From NCBI GenBank assembly GCA_016215705.1, contig JACRIR010000097.1, positions 1 through 25,669 of the forward strand: a DNA stretch of 25,669 nucleotides, in the 5' to 3' direction. Position 1 is the first letter of the stretch. The number at the start of each line of letters is the position of its first letter. Shown here in pieces: positions 14,869-22,245 of this stretch. Below the pieces are notes generated by a model. It saw only the letters and a program-made list of their open reading frames with translations, searched no databases and was not told the origin of the DNA. The DNA is from Candidatus Poribacteria bacterium (GTDB lineage: Bacteria; Abyssobacteria; SURF-5). The translations under genes were made by a program, and so were the position numbers.

Positions 14869-15726
14869 ATGAACTCAGATAGCAAGCTGATTTTGGTTTG
14901 GCACGGCGCGGCACATTACCACATCTATTACAGGAATCTGGCCGTCATCATTGACCCGCTCTACACGCGCTTGCCGGGCGACAAGCCGCATCTCGAGGCG
15001 ACGAAATACGACGTGGAGCGGCTCGACTATCTGCTGCTTACTCACGGGCACCTGGACCACTCGGCGGATTTCGCTTTTCTCGCAGCAAAACACAACCCCG
15101 AGACATACGCGCCGGAAGAATGCCTGCGCGACATCCGGAGAATCGACACCGGGTCGGCCCTCGAATTCGACAAATCGAAATGCCATGCGCTTGAGGATAT
15201 CAAAGGAAAGGCTTTCCGGATCGCAGATCTCGAGGTGACGCCCTATCAAATAGGCACAGAGGAAATCGATTTCTGGTTCATTAGAGAGATGTTTATCCGC
15301 CCGTGGCTTCACGGAAGGCCGCAGGCGATTCCAGCCGGACTCAAGTGGCTCGCAACCCATCTTTACTGCAACGGCTTCGCTTTTCTGTTCAAGTTCCCGC
15401 CCGCCGGAAAGACTATGCTCTACTTCGGCAACCTCACGGAACAAGTTGATGAGTTGAGCGGAGTCAGCCGCGCGAACATACTGGCGATTCCATACTGCCC
15501 GGCAAACAACAAATGGATCGAGCAGTCGCAGTTTCTCATAAACAGGTTCAAGCCGGAAGTGACGCTGGTCCACCACTTCGACAATTTCATGAATCCCTAC
15601 ACCCTGTCGAAGTATATGGACCTGGATAAGTACCGAGCGGCGGTCCTGGAGAAATGCCCCGGCGCGAAGTTCTACTTCTCGAGGTTTCATAGGGAAGTGG
15701 AGTTGTCGGAGATTCTGAAATGCTGA
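14869..15726 (+). CDS. Metallo-beta-lactamase fold hydrolase, UlaG-like
   Basis: A 285-residue cytoplasmic protein. ATG 14869 has GGGAG 6 bases upstream. The longer in-frame opening overlaps the small membrane protein and is not favoured. The domain begins with LVWHGAAHYHIYYRNLAVIIDPLY, a pattern seen where the fold opens with a substrate-excluding strand and an aspartate. The metal site is THGHLDH (H59, H61, D63, H64), and later HH pairs appear in VTLVHHFDNF. It has no signal peptide, unlike the lipoprotein at 399-1526. The specific substrate is unknown; members act on lactones, phosphodiesters or thioesters. It overlaps the following acetyltransferase gene by 7 bases, so the two are translated together. 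Confidence 0.87.
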   Translation: MNSDSKLILVWHGAAHYHIYYRNLAVIIDPLYTRLPGDKPHLEATKYDVERLDYLLLTHGHLDHSADFAFLAAKHNPETYAPEECLRDIRRIDTGSALEFDKSKCHALEDIKGKAFRIADLEVTPYQIGTEEIDFWFIREMFIRPWLHGRPQAIPAGLKWLATHLYCNGFAFLFKFPPAGKTMLYFGNLTEQVDELSGVSRANILAIPYCPANNKWIEQSQFLINRFKPEVTLVHHFDNFMNPYTLSKYMDLDKYRAAVLEKCPGAKFYFSRFHREVELSEILKC

Positions 15727-16211
15727 CTGTAAGAAGGGCAACGGGGCGAGACTTGGCTTCAATCACGGACATTTACAACGAAGCCATTGTAAAGACGGTC
15801 GCGACATTTGATACCGAGCCGAAGACTGTGGTCGAACAAGAAGCGTGGTTCGCGAATCATGGGTCTAAATACCCCATTGTCGTTGCCGAATCAGAGGGCG
15901 GCATTGTCGGCTGGGCGTCTCTCAGCAGATGGTCGGACCGCTGCGCCTACTCCGGCACTGCCGAAATCTCACTCTACGTGAGGGAGAACTGCCAGCGTAA
16001 AGGCATCGGGAAAAGACTCATCGAGGCAATACTCGAAGAAGGCCGGAAAGCAGGCCTCCACACCGTGGTCGCGCGGATTGTCGCAGGCAACGACATAAGC
16101 GTTCGGCTCCATGAGTCGACGGGGTTCCATCACATCGGAGTCATGAGAGAAGTCGGCCGAAAATTCGGCAAGGTTCTCGATGTGTATCTGATGCAGAAAA
16201 TCTATGATTAG
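15720..16211 (+). CDS. GNAT N-acetyltransferase, phosphinothricin acetyltransferase-like
   Basis: A 163-residue acetyl-CoA-dependent transferase. MLTVRRATGRDLASITDIYNEAI at the start and the pyrophosphate-binding loop QRKGIG (92-97) followed by KRLIEAIL identify the GNAT fold. ASLSRW, EISLYV and HESTGFHHIGVMREVGRKFG match the Pat/Bar/YncA group, which acetylates the amino group of small amines or amino-acid analogues such as methionine sulfone or phosphinothricin. The true substrate is unknown. GGAG lies about 8 bases before the ATG, and the start overlaps the end of the preceding hydrolase gene. A hairpin follows 32 bases after the stop. Confidence 0.9.
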   Translation: MLTVRRATGRDLASITDIYNEAIVKTVATFDTEPKTVVEQEAWFANHGSKYPIVVAESEGGIVGWASLSRWSDRCAYSGTAEISLYVRENCQRKGIGKRLIEAILEEGRKAGLHTVVARIVAGNDISVRLHESTGFHHIGVMREVGRKFGKVLDVYLMQKIYD

Positions 16212-16243
16212 TCGGGACTCCGCGGATTCGCACAAACGCAAAA

Positions 16244-16268
16244 AGGGCGACGCCTCTCGCGCCGCCCT
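16244..16268 (+). terminator. Hairpin after the acetyltransferase gene
   Basis: Ten-base arms with one mismatch (AGGGCGACGC and GCGCCGCCCT) and a 5-base loop, GC-rich, preceded by an A-run. The T-run is weak. Likely the end of the DUF3795-to-GNAT transcript. Confidence 0.5.
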
Positions 16269-16434
16269 CTCACGCGCAAGCAGGATGCGCTGTGCATCTG
16301 CCAGATGCGGGATAATTTATGCAGCCTTGCGTATGGCCGCCCGTATTACTTCTTCATATAATTCTGGCCATGAACGCGAGAAAAGGCAATAAGGCGGCCC
16401 ATATAGGCGTCTTCAGTTTCCGGTTTCCCTTCTC

Positions 16435-16490
16435 TCAAATCCCCCTTTGTCCCCCGTTGGTAAAGGGGGAAAGAGGAGGATTTCCCTTTC
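16435..16490. repeat. AAATCCCCC...GGGGGAAA intergenic repeat, copy A
   Basis: The unit starts TCTCAAATCCCCCTTTGTC and folds back on a TAAAGGGGGAAAG half. Related copies lie at 17403-17490, 17634-17675 and 17703-17740. This is a dispersed non-coding repeat. With the copy at 17403 it brackets the SDR gene in direct orientation. Confidence 0.7.
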
Positions 16491-16522
16491 GTCTTTTTCC
16501 TTTCACCTTTCGCCTATTGCAA

Positions 16523-17320
16523 TTACCCCTTACACGTGAGTCCGCCGTCCACCGGCAACTCGACGCCCGTGACGTATTTCGCCTCGTCCGACGCAAGGAA
16601 CAGCGCCGCATAGGCTACATCCCACGCCTCTCCCATGCGATTCATCGGTACCGCAGCGTCGCGCATGCGAATAAGGTCTGCCTTCTCGATTCCGAGACGC
16701 TCTGAGATGCCCTCGATTGCCATCGGCGTCTTGATGAGGCCGGGCATAATGGCGTTCGCCCGGATGCCTTGATGCGCATATTGCATCGCAACCGAGCGTG
16801 TGAACGTGTTCACGCCACCCTTCGAGACGCTGTACGCCAGCATCGGATAAGGCGGGAACCTCACGGCGCCAAGAGAAGATATGTTCACGATTGCGCCACT
16901 GCCCTGTTTCTCCATATAAGGCAGAACATACTTGCACGTGAGGAACATGCTTTTCAGGTTCGTATCGATGGTTTTTCCCCATTCCTCCTCGCTCAACTCG
17001 ACCGGTCCGCCTGCCGAGCCGATGCCGACATTGTTATGGAGAATATCGACTCGACCGTACACCTCAACGCATTTGTCGGCCATCCGCTTACAATCGTCGG
17101 CGCGCGTGACATCGGCCTGAAACGCGAAAGACTTGCCACCCTCGGCGTCTATCATGCCCTTTGTTTCCTGGGCCGACTTGAGCGAGCGGTCAACCAGCAT
17201 CACCGACGCGCCTTCCCTCGCAAAGAGGATTGCGGTCGCCCTGCCGTTGCCCATGGTCTCGCCCGGCGTCGAACCCGCGCCAACCACCATCGCAACCTTG
17301 TTCGCCAAACGTCCGGCCAT
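16523..17320 (-). CDS. Short-chain dehydrogenase/reductase (SDR)
   Basis: A 265-residue NAD(P)-dependent oxidoreductase of the classical SDR type. AAAGGAG lies 7 bases before the ATG. The cofactor-binding region is GAGSTPGETMGNGRA (14-28), longer than the usual TGxxxGxG loop. D70 lies in QADVT, and NNVG is at 96-99. The catalytic residues are a serine at 148/149 (NISSLG), Y163 and K167 in YSVSK, followed by IRANAIMPGLIKTPM. The family reduces or oxidises hydroxyl and keto groups of many substrates, and the substrate here is not known. The C-terminal VTGVELPVDGGLTCKG is typical. The gene is alone and is bracketed by two copies of a pyrimidine-rich repeat about 1 kb apart, which might reflect an insertion by recombination. 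Confidence 0.92.
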   Translation of the reverse strand: MAGRLANKVAMVVGAGSTPGETMGNGRATAILFAREGASVMLVDRSLKSAQETKGMIDAEGGKSFAFQADVTRADDCKRMADKCVEVYGRVDILHNNVGIGSAGGPVELSEEEWGKTIDTNLKSMFLTCKYVLPYMEKQGSGAIVNISSLGAVRFPPYPMLAYSVSKGGVNTFTRSVAMQYAHQGIRANAIMPGLIKTPMAIEGISERLGIEKADLIRMRDAAVPMNRMGEAWDVAYAALFLASDEAKYVTGVELPVDGGLTCKG

Positions 17321-17402
17321 TATCTTTCTCCTTTATCTCTCCAGTCCGACACAGTTTTGCGATCCTTGCGCCCCTGCGGTCTTGTTCTTCCCTTTTCACG
17401 CT

Positions 17403-17490
17403 TTCTCAAATCCCCCTTCGTCCCCTTTTGCCAAAGGGGGAAAAGAGGGACTGTTCCCTTTGCTAAAGGGGGAAAGAGAGGAATTTCGCC
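17403..17490. repeat. AAATCCCCC...GGGGGAAA intergenic repeat, copy B
   Basis: Starts TTCTCAAATCCCCCTTCGTC and carries two GGGGGAAA halves (CCAAAGGGGG and CTAAAGGGGG). It has the same orientation as copy A at 16435, on the other side of the SDR gene. Confidence 0.7.
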
Positions 17491-17495
17491 CTTCG

Positions 17496-17606
17496 ACTAG
17501 TAGCGACACAAACTAATTGCGAACCATAATGTCGGATTGGCCTCAGATTCTCAAACGCTCATGCGCCATTTATAACGTTTTGTTGTTTCTGTGTCAGCAC
17601 ACTAGT
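17496..17606. repeat. ACTAGT-bounded inverted-repeat element E0
   Basis: 111 bases from one ACTAGT (17496-17501) to the next (17601-17606). The ends are loosely inverted: AGCGACACAAAC inside the left end matches GTTTCTGTGTCAGC inside the right end. No coding capacity. The weakest of four adjoining elements. Confidence 0.4.
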
Positions 17607-17784
17607 AGAGCGCCTCCTAAATAATGTTGCAATGCTCCCCCTTTGAAAAAGGGGGACAAAGGGGGATTTAGGAAGTCGCAGAAATCCTTGGAAAACAAGA
17701 GTCTTAAATCCCCCCTTCCCCCCTTTGCAAAGGGGGAAACGTCGCCGAGTTAAGTGCATGTTATTTAGGAAACGCTCTACTAGT
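17601..17784. mobile_element. MITE-like inverted-repeat element E1
   Basis: 184 bases bounded by ACTAGT. The left end ACTAGTAGAGCGCCTCCTAA is matched in reverse by the right end, which reads TTAGGAAACGCTCTACTAGT; they differ at two positions. The interior holds two opposed copies of the AAATCCCCC repeat (about 17634-17675 and 17703-17740). It has no gene, which fits a non-autonomous transposable element moved by an enzyme encoded elsewhere. Confidence 0.5.
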
Positions 17785-17914
17785 AGAGCGCTTCCTAAGT
17801 AACGTTGCAATAGCCATAAAGAACGAGATTCTTCGCTTCGCTCAGAATGACGGTTATTGTTAGGCTCATGCTCAAAATGCTTATGCTATGTTATTTCGGA
17901 AACGTCATACTAGT
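17779..17914. mobile_element. MITE-like inverted-repeat element E2
   Basis: 136 bases sharing its left ACTAGT with E1 and its right one with E3. The left end ACTAGTAGAGCGCTTCCTAA is inverted, imperfectly, at the right end (TTTCGGAAACGTCATACTAGT region). The interior contains TTCTTCGCTTCGCTCAGAAT, a common bacterial dispersed repeat. No gene. Confidence 0.45.
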
Positions 17915-18020
17915 GTGCTGAGTCATAAAAACGTAATCAGTTCCATGGGCCAAAATCTCAGCAAAATCGGACAAAACCGCATGTAACTTCATAAACGAAT
18001 TAATGACTCAGGACACTAGT
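17909..18020. mobile_element. MITE-like inverted-repeat element E3, reaching into the VWA gene
   Basis: 112 bases. The left end ACTAGTGTGCTGAGTCAT is inverted at the right end ATGACTCAGGACACTAGT with one mismatch. The last ACTAGT (18015-18020) overlaps the stop codon of the VWA gene on the minus strand. No gene inside. Confidence 0.5.
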
Positions 18021-19785
18021 TAATCAGCCTTCTTCGGCGTGCGAGATAATCCACGAGCAAGTATTCGCCGAGTCGCTGGGGCGTGGAGAAAAACGCACGC
18101 CCCTTGTTTACCCTAGTCATTTGCTCGACGAAGTCCACGAGTTGAGGCCGCTCATCCAACATGAAGGTATTGATTACAATCCCTTTGCGGGTCAGTCGCG
18201 TCACCTCTTTCATGGTTTCCAGAAATATCTCCGGTGTCGGCGGATAGTCCACGTAGAGGTCGCCATCCCTGCAAAAAGCGGTCGGCTCGCCGTCAGTAAT
18301 GATGATTATCTGGCGGTTTCTCCCGCGCTCGCGCGAGATGATCTCGTCCGCCAGCCTCAGGCCGTCCTGCATATTCGTGAACGGGTTGCCGAGGGAAAGA
18401 TTCACGTGCGGTAGTTCCTCGGTCGTTAACTGGCGCGCGTACGTCGCGAAACCCACAATATGAAGCGTATCGCGGGGAAAACGAGTGCGAACAAGACTGT
18501 CTAGCGCGAGGATAACTTTCTTCGCCGCTTGCAGCTTCCTGTTCTGCGCCATAGTGTAGCTGAGGTCGAGCAGGAGGACATTCGAGCATTCGGTCGAGCG
18601 CCGCTCGTCATAAACTTCGAAGTCGCCGGGGGCGAGACTGATTGGCAACCGGCTTGCGTCGCGCGAGAGCGCATTCATCAGTGTCCTGCTCAGGTGGATG
18701 TTGAAGGAATCGCCGAAATTGTACGCCCTGGTCTGGCTTGTGTCCGGTTGTCCCGTCCCCTTCACTGCAACCTCGTGGCCGCCAAGACTTCCTTTGCCAA
18801 GATTCGAGAAAATGTCGGAAAGCGCTTTCTGGCCGATTTGTCTCATGGCGCGCGGGCTCAATCTCAGAGTCTCGCCGTCGCTCTCGAGGTAGCCGGTTTG
18901 CACAAGTTGCTTGCACAGCTCTTCAATCGTCTTAAGATGCGTCACAGCCTCCGAGCCTAATATCTCCGACAGAAGTGATTCTTCGGCAGCGGATAGCATC
19001 CCCTTCTTCAGCTTCGCCTCGAGCCGTTCCATGTTAAGAATTCGGTTGACGAGCCCAAGCGCATCTTTGAGATCGACCGCTTGGTTTCCCGAAAAGCCGC
19101 TTTGCATATGCGCCCTCTCGACTGCGGCAATACCTCGAGCCTGTTCTGACAGCGACGCCAACTCCTCCCCCATCGACGGGTCTATGGGCTGGTAATCCTT
19201 CAGGTTATCGAGCGCGTGGCTGGGGCTGGGAGAAACCTGCTGGAGCTTAGCCAGTCTGCGGGCTTCTTCATCCCGCAACGCCCGGGTTTTTGCCTCGAGG
19301 TCGTATTTCTGCAAGAAAAGCTGCTCGAATTTCTTTTCGAGGCGCGCCTGGGCCTGCGCCGTATCACGCCTCTTGCCGGAGCGAATCTCATCCATCTTGC
19401 ACATGACTTCGTCCACCCCACGCAGGAACGACTCTATCTTCCGATTAAGCTCCTGTTGCTTCAGCGCCAGTTTTTGCTCGAGCGCCTCGAGCTCGCGGGA
19501 CACTACGGACTGAATCTGCCTGGATAGTTGGTCGATGAGAGGTTCCAACGTGTAGCGCTCAAGCTCCTGGTGTCGCCGATGTTTCAATTGAGAGGCCAGA
19601 TGTTCGAGACCACGGAGGGAATCGCCGTACTTCTGCTTTACTCCCTGCTTGCACAGTTTAAGCAGAGCCTGATCGAGCGAACTCTGTTCGAGGATATGTT
19701 CGGCCAACTGATCCATGATTTCGGCCGAGTCGGGAAGCGGCAGCTCTTCGCGCCGGGCGGTTGCGGAGTATTTGTAAGCGCGCAT
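18016..19785 (-). CDS. VWA-domain protein paired with a MoxR-type ATPase
   Basis: A 589-residue cytoplasmic protein starting at ATG 19785, 4 bases after the ATPase stop, so the two genes are translationally linked. Residues ~1-200 are rich in glutamate, arginine and leucine and look coiled-coil. A middle helical region follows (SLLSEILGSEAVTHLKTIEELCKQL). The C-terminal von Willebrand A domain (~400-570) has metal-site residues D407 (DLSYT, with threonine in place of the usual last serine), T470 and D498 (TDGEP). MoxR/VWA pairs act as chaperone-like or metal-insertion machines, as in ChlI/ChlD, but the target here is unknown. The TAG stop lies within the ACTAGT end of an inverted-repeat element, so the original C-terminus may have been different. 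Confidence 0.87.
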   Translation of the reverse strand: MRAYKYSATARREELPLPDSAEIMDQLAEHILEQSSLDQALLKLCKQGVKQKYGDSLRGLEHLASQLKHRRHQELERYTLEPLIDQLSRQIQSVVSRELEALEQKLALKQQELNRKIESFLRGVDEVMCKMDEIRSGKRRDTAQAQARLEKKFEQLFLQKYDLEAKTRALRDEEARRLAKLQQVSPSPSHALDNLKDYQPIDPSMGEELASLSEQARGIAAVERAHMQSGFSGNQAVDLKDALGLVNRILNMERLEAKLKKGMLSAAEESLLSEILGSEAVTHLKTIEELCKQLVQTGYLESDGETLRLSPRAMRQIGQKALSDIFSNLGKGSLGGHEVAVKGTGQPDTSQTRAYNFGDSFNIHLSRTLMNALSRDASRLPISLAPGDFEVYDERRSTECSNVLLLDLSYTMAQNRKLQAAKKVILALDSLVRTRFPRDTLHIVGFATYARQLTTEELPHVNLSLGNPFTNMQDGLRLADEIISRERGRNRQIIIITDGEPTAFCRDGDLYVDYPPTPEIFLETMKEVTRLTRKGIVINTFMLDERPQLVDFVEQMTRVNKGRAFFSTPQRLGEYLLVDYLARRRRLIN

Positions 19786-19789
19786 AGTC

Positions 19790-21205
19790 CTATCCCTTAT
19801 ACCGCACCTGTGCGCCGAGTTGTTCTTTGTGGACCCGATTGTGCAGATATAAGCCCTCGAGGATAAATTCGACGATTGATGCCAGCACCGCCGGGCCACA
19901 CTGCGGACGGAAGGACTCCGCCCTGGCCAACAGGTCGCTTATCCCGGAGAACTGGCGCAGGTACTCCTCGGAAGGAAGCGAGTCGGATACTATTGCTGTC
20001 GCGCCTTCGTGGAACGCGGCGACAACTCCCGCCAGCGAACCGACGTCGAAATACTTGTCGAAGGTCTGTCTTACCGCCTCGTTGATGAGGTGGCGGATCA
20101 ACTTGTCTTCGCGCCCGTCCTCCGAGAATGATTCAAGCTCGAGCTTGCCCGCCGTGGAGGAGATTATCGCGGGAAGATCGCTGATTCGCGGGGAAACTTC
20201 TTTTTCCCCCAGCCGGATTGCGCGTTTCTCCGCGTTGCTCAACATGCACTCGGTGTTGCTGATGGACATCCGCACGCTCACGCCGGAATGCTGACTTACC
20301 TCTGCGCTTTGCCGCGCGAGAAACGTTATCTGAGTTACGATCTCCTGCATGAAAGGCGGCATCACGACTGCATAGCCGTCATCCTCGAAGCGACGACGCT
20401 CCTGCTCCACGATCTTTGATTCAATCGCCGGAGCAACGGGATAATGGGTGCGAATTTGCGAAGAATACCGGTCTTTGAGAGGTGTTATGATGCGTCCGCG
20501 GTTGGTATAGTCTTCGGGGTTTGCGCTTGCAACAATCAGCACGTCGAGAACGAGCCTGATCGAGAAACCCTTAATCTGGATGTCGCGCTCCTGCATGATA
20601 TTGAACAGGCCGACCTGCACTTTCTCGGCAAGGTCGGGAAGCTCGTTGATCGACAATATGCCTCGATTCACGCGAGGGATCATCCCGAAATGAATTACGT
20701 GCTCGTCCGACAAGTACTTGCCCTCGGCGACCTTTATCGGGTCAACTTCTCCTATAAGGTCGGCGATCGTTACATCGGGAGTGGCCAGTTTTTCGGCGTA
20801 TCTGCGCTCGGATGTTATCCACTCGATCTCGAGCGAGTCGCCCTGCTCCAATGTCTTTTCACGACATGACTTACAAATAGGAGCAAACGGGTTATCGTTT
20901 ATCTCGCAGCCCTTTATGATGGGAATCTCTCTGTCGAGTAAGCGCGTCAGATTGCGGATCAACCGCGATTTGGCCTGGCCCCTTTCGCCAAGGAAAATCA
21001 TGTCGTGTCCTGCCAGGACCGCATTCTCAAGCTGAGGTATAACGGTGCTTTCGTAACCGACTATGTCCTGAAACAGCGGCTCGCCCGTCTTCAGCTTCGC
21101 CATGAGGTTCTTCCGCATTTCCTCCCTGACGGGGAGAACCCGATACCGCGATTTTCTTAACTCCTTCAGTGTTTCGGGTTTCCAGATTTCTTTTGCTGCT
21201 TTCAT
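19790..21205 (-). CDS. MoxR/ChlI-type AAA+ ATPase
   Basis: A 471-residue ATPase. I start at ATG 21205: an upstream in-frame TTG (21286) would lie above the -10 box of a consensus promoter. No strong ribosome site precedes 21205, so the exact start is uncertain. Walker A is GERGQAKS (73-80), a glutamine-containing form found in this branch. The region LSINELPDLAEKVQVGLFNIMQER holds Walker B and the pre-sensor part, VLIVASANPEDYTNRGRI is sensor 1, and PLKDRYSSQIRTHYP follows. An insert carries C100, C111 and C114 (CEINDNPFAPICKSC), suggesting a bound metal. With the VWA partner it resembles the magnesium chelatase I/D pair. No chlorophyll, cobalamin or methanol dehydrogenase gene is near, so the client is unknown. 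Confidence 0.87.
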   Translation of the reverse strand: MKAAKEIWKPETLKELRKSRYRVLPVREEMRKNLMAKLKTGEPLFQDIVGYESTVIPQLENAVLAGHDMIFLGERGQAKSRLIRNLTRLLDREIPIIKGCEINDNPFAPICKSCREKTLEQGDSLEIEWITSERRYAEKLATPDVTIADLIGEVDPIKVAEGKYLSDEHVIHFGMIPRVNRGILSINELPDLAEKVQVGLFNIMQERDIQIKGFSIRLVLDVLIVASANPEDYTNRGRIITPLKDRYSSQIRTHYPVAPAIESKIVEQERRRFEDDGYAVVMPPFMQEIVTQITFLARQSAEVSQHSGVSVRMSISNTECMLSNAEKRAIRLGEKEVSPRISDLPAIISSTAGKLELESFSEDGREDKLIRHLINEAVRQTFDKYFDVGSLAGVVAAFHEGATAIVSDSLPSEEYLRQFSGISDLLARAESFRPQCGPAVLASIVEFILEGLYLHNRVHKEQLGAQVRYKG

Positions 21206-21266
21206 GAAGATTACTTTTTCAGCCTTTGGCCGAACCTCCCTTTCAAAACGAATAAATCCTTCATCA

Positions 21267-21296
21267 ATTATAGTTTCGGGTGACAAAGAATGTCAA
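21267..21296 (-). promoter_or_regulatory. Consensus sigma-70 promoter of the MoxR-VWA operon
   Basis: On the minus strand a perfect TTGACA (21291-21296) and a perfect TATAAT (21267-21272) are 18 bases apart. Transcription would start near 21260, about 55 bases before ATG 21205. This is among the strongest promoter-like sequences in the window and suggests steady expression. Confidence 0.7.
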
Positions 21297-21348
21297 TTTG
21301 CTTTTTGTTGGTCCCGCTTCATGATCCCATTTTCCCTGGTTTTGGGCC

Positions 21349-21377
21349 TTGACGGGATGATATTTCGGTGGTATAAT
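21349..21377 (+). promoter_or_regulatory. Near-consensus promoter of the TetR/glycyl radical enzyme genes
   Basis: TTGACG (21349-21354) and a perfect TATAAT (21372-21377) lie 17 bases apart. Transcription would start near 21384, about 45 bases before the TetR start. The operator-like palindrome at 21395-21409 lies just after the start point, where a repressor would block it. Confidence 0.7.
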
Positions 21378-21394
21378 GACGCCGTGACGATATT

Positions 21395-21409
21395 CTGACA
21401 TAGTGTCAG
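21395..21409. promoter_or_regulatory. Likely TetR operator, CTGACA-TAG-TGTCAG
   Basis: A perfect inverted repeat with 6-base arms and a 3-base centre. It lies between the predicted transcription start and the TetR ribosome site. Position and symmetry fit self-repression by the TetR protein encoded next. I found no second exact copy before the glycyl radical enzyme gene. Confidence 0.6.
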
Positions 21410-21428
21410 TCCTTATGCAAGGAGATAT

Positions 21429-22082
21429 ATGTCCACACGACATAGGGTAGCGCAGGAGCGACAGGCGCGGATGGAGCTTATCCTCGACAGCGCCGAGAAG
21501 CTTTTTGTTGCAAAGGGGTACAGCGAAACGTCGATTAACGATATTGCCGAGGACGCCGACTTTAGCCGAACATCTCTCTATCAATACTTCAACAGCAAGG
21601 AGGAGATGTATATCGGAATCCTCGAGCGGTACACCGACCTGCTTATCGAAGGTGTGACCAGGGCAACGGCTGCAGCTTCGGCAACGCCTGACAAGATCAA
21701 GGCATTCCTCGAAGCGATGCGGCAGATGAAGGACGAGAATCCGAGCTTCTTCGAGCTGTATTTCATCCAACGGCATCAAGTAGAGCCGCGGCTCTCGCCA
21801 CAACTCAGGACGATCCTCAATGCAAAGCGCAGAACTCTTGAGAATGTGTTCCGCGATTTTTACCGGCGAGGCGCCGAAAGAGGAGAAGTCCGCGAGATAA
21901 GGGCAAAGGATGCGTCGAACCTCTTTTTTGCTCAAGTCACGGGTATGATGCTGTTGCATCAATACTATGAAGAGGAATTTGATGTGACGCTCGATGAGCA
22001 TCTCGATAAGTCGCTGCAAATGTATCTTGAATTTGTCGAGAAGAAGAGCGGGAACACGAATCGCCACAGGAATGATGAATGA
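21429..22082 (+). CDS. TetR/AcrR-family transcriptional regulator
   Basis: A 217-residue DNA-binding protein, usually a repressor released by a small ligand. AAGGAG lies about 4 bases before the ATG. The N-terminal helix-turn-helix is clear: ILDSAEKLFVAKGYSETSINDIAEDADFSRTSLYQYFNSKEEMY (about 18-61). The rest is a helical ligand and dimer domain with no known signature. It lies 163 bases upstream of the glycyl radical enzyme on the same strand and probably controls both. A perfect palindrome sits at its own promoter. The ligand is unknown; the substrate of the glycyl radical enzyme is the natural guess. Confidence 0.92.
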   Translation: MSTRHRVAQERQARMELILDSAEKLFVAKGYSETSINDIAEDADFSRTSLYQYFNSKEEMYIGILERYTDLLIEGVTRATAAASATPDKIKAFLEAMRQMKDENPSFFELYFIQRHQVEPRLSPQLRTILNAKRRTLENVFRDFYRRGAERGEVREIRAKDASNLFFAQVTGMMLLHQYYEEEFDVTLDEHLDKSLQMYLEFVEKKSGNTNRHRNDE

Positions 22083-22245
22083 TGAAAGAGAAGGACGGGA
22101 CAGTTTCAGAAAGGGGTTTCAATCAGTGAGAGTCTGCGAAATCTGCGGATATGGGTTTTCAATCTACCATTATCTGCATGCACTCGCGATTCCCGTATTC
22201 AATCCAGAATCCAAAATCCAAAATAAATAGATGGAGGGACTTATC

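Larger units (their letters stand above)
16212..16522. other. Convergent intergenic region with a pyrimidine-rich repeat
   Basis: 311 bases between the acetyltransferase and the SDR gene. It holds the hairpin at 16244-16268 and one copy of the CTCAAATCCCCCTTTGTCCCC repeat family (about 16435-16490). I see no gene. Confidence 0.6.

Noticed and set aside
14875-15762. A 295-residue open frame on the minus strand opposite the metallo-beta-lactamase gene.
   Set aside because: The plus strand has the HxHxDH motif and a ribosome site; the opposite frame has no recognisable fold.
21206-21286. A TTG-started N-terminal extension of the MoxR-type ATPase.
   Set aside because: The TTG lies within the promoter spacer, upstream of the -10 box, so it would not be transcribed from the consensus promoter.
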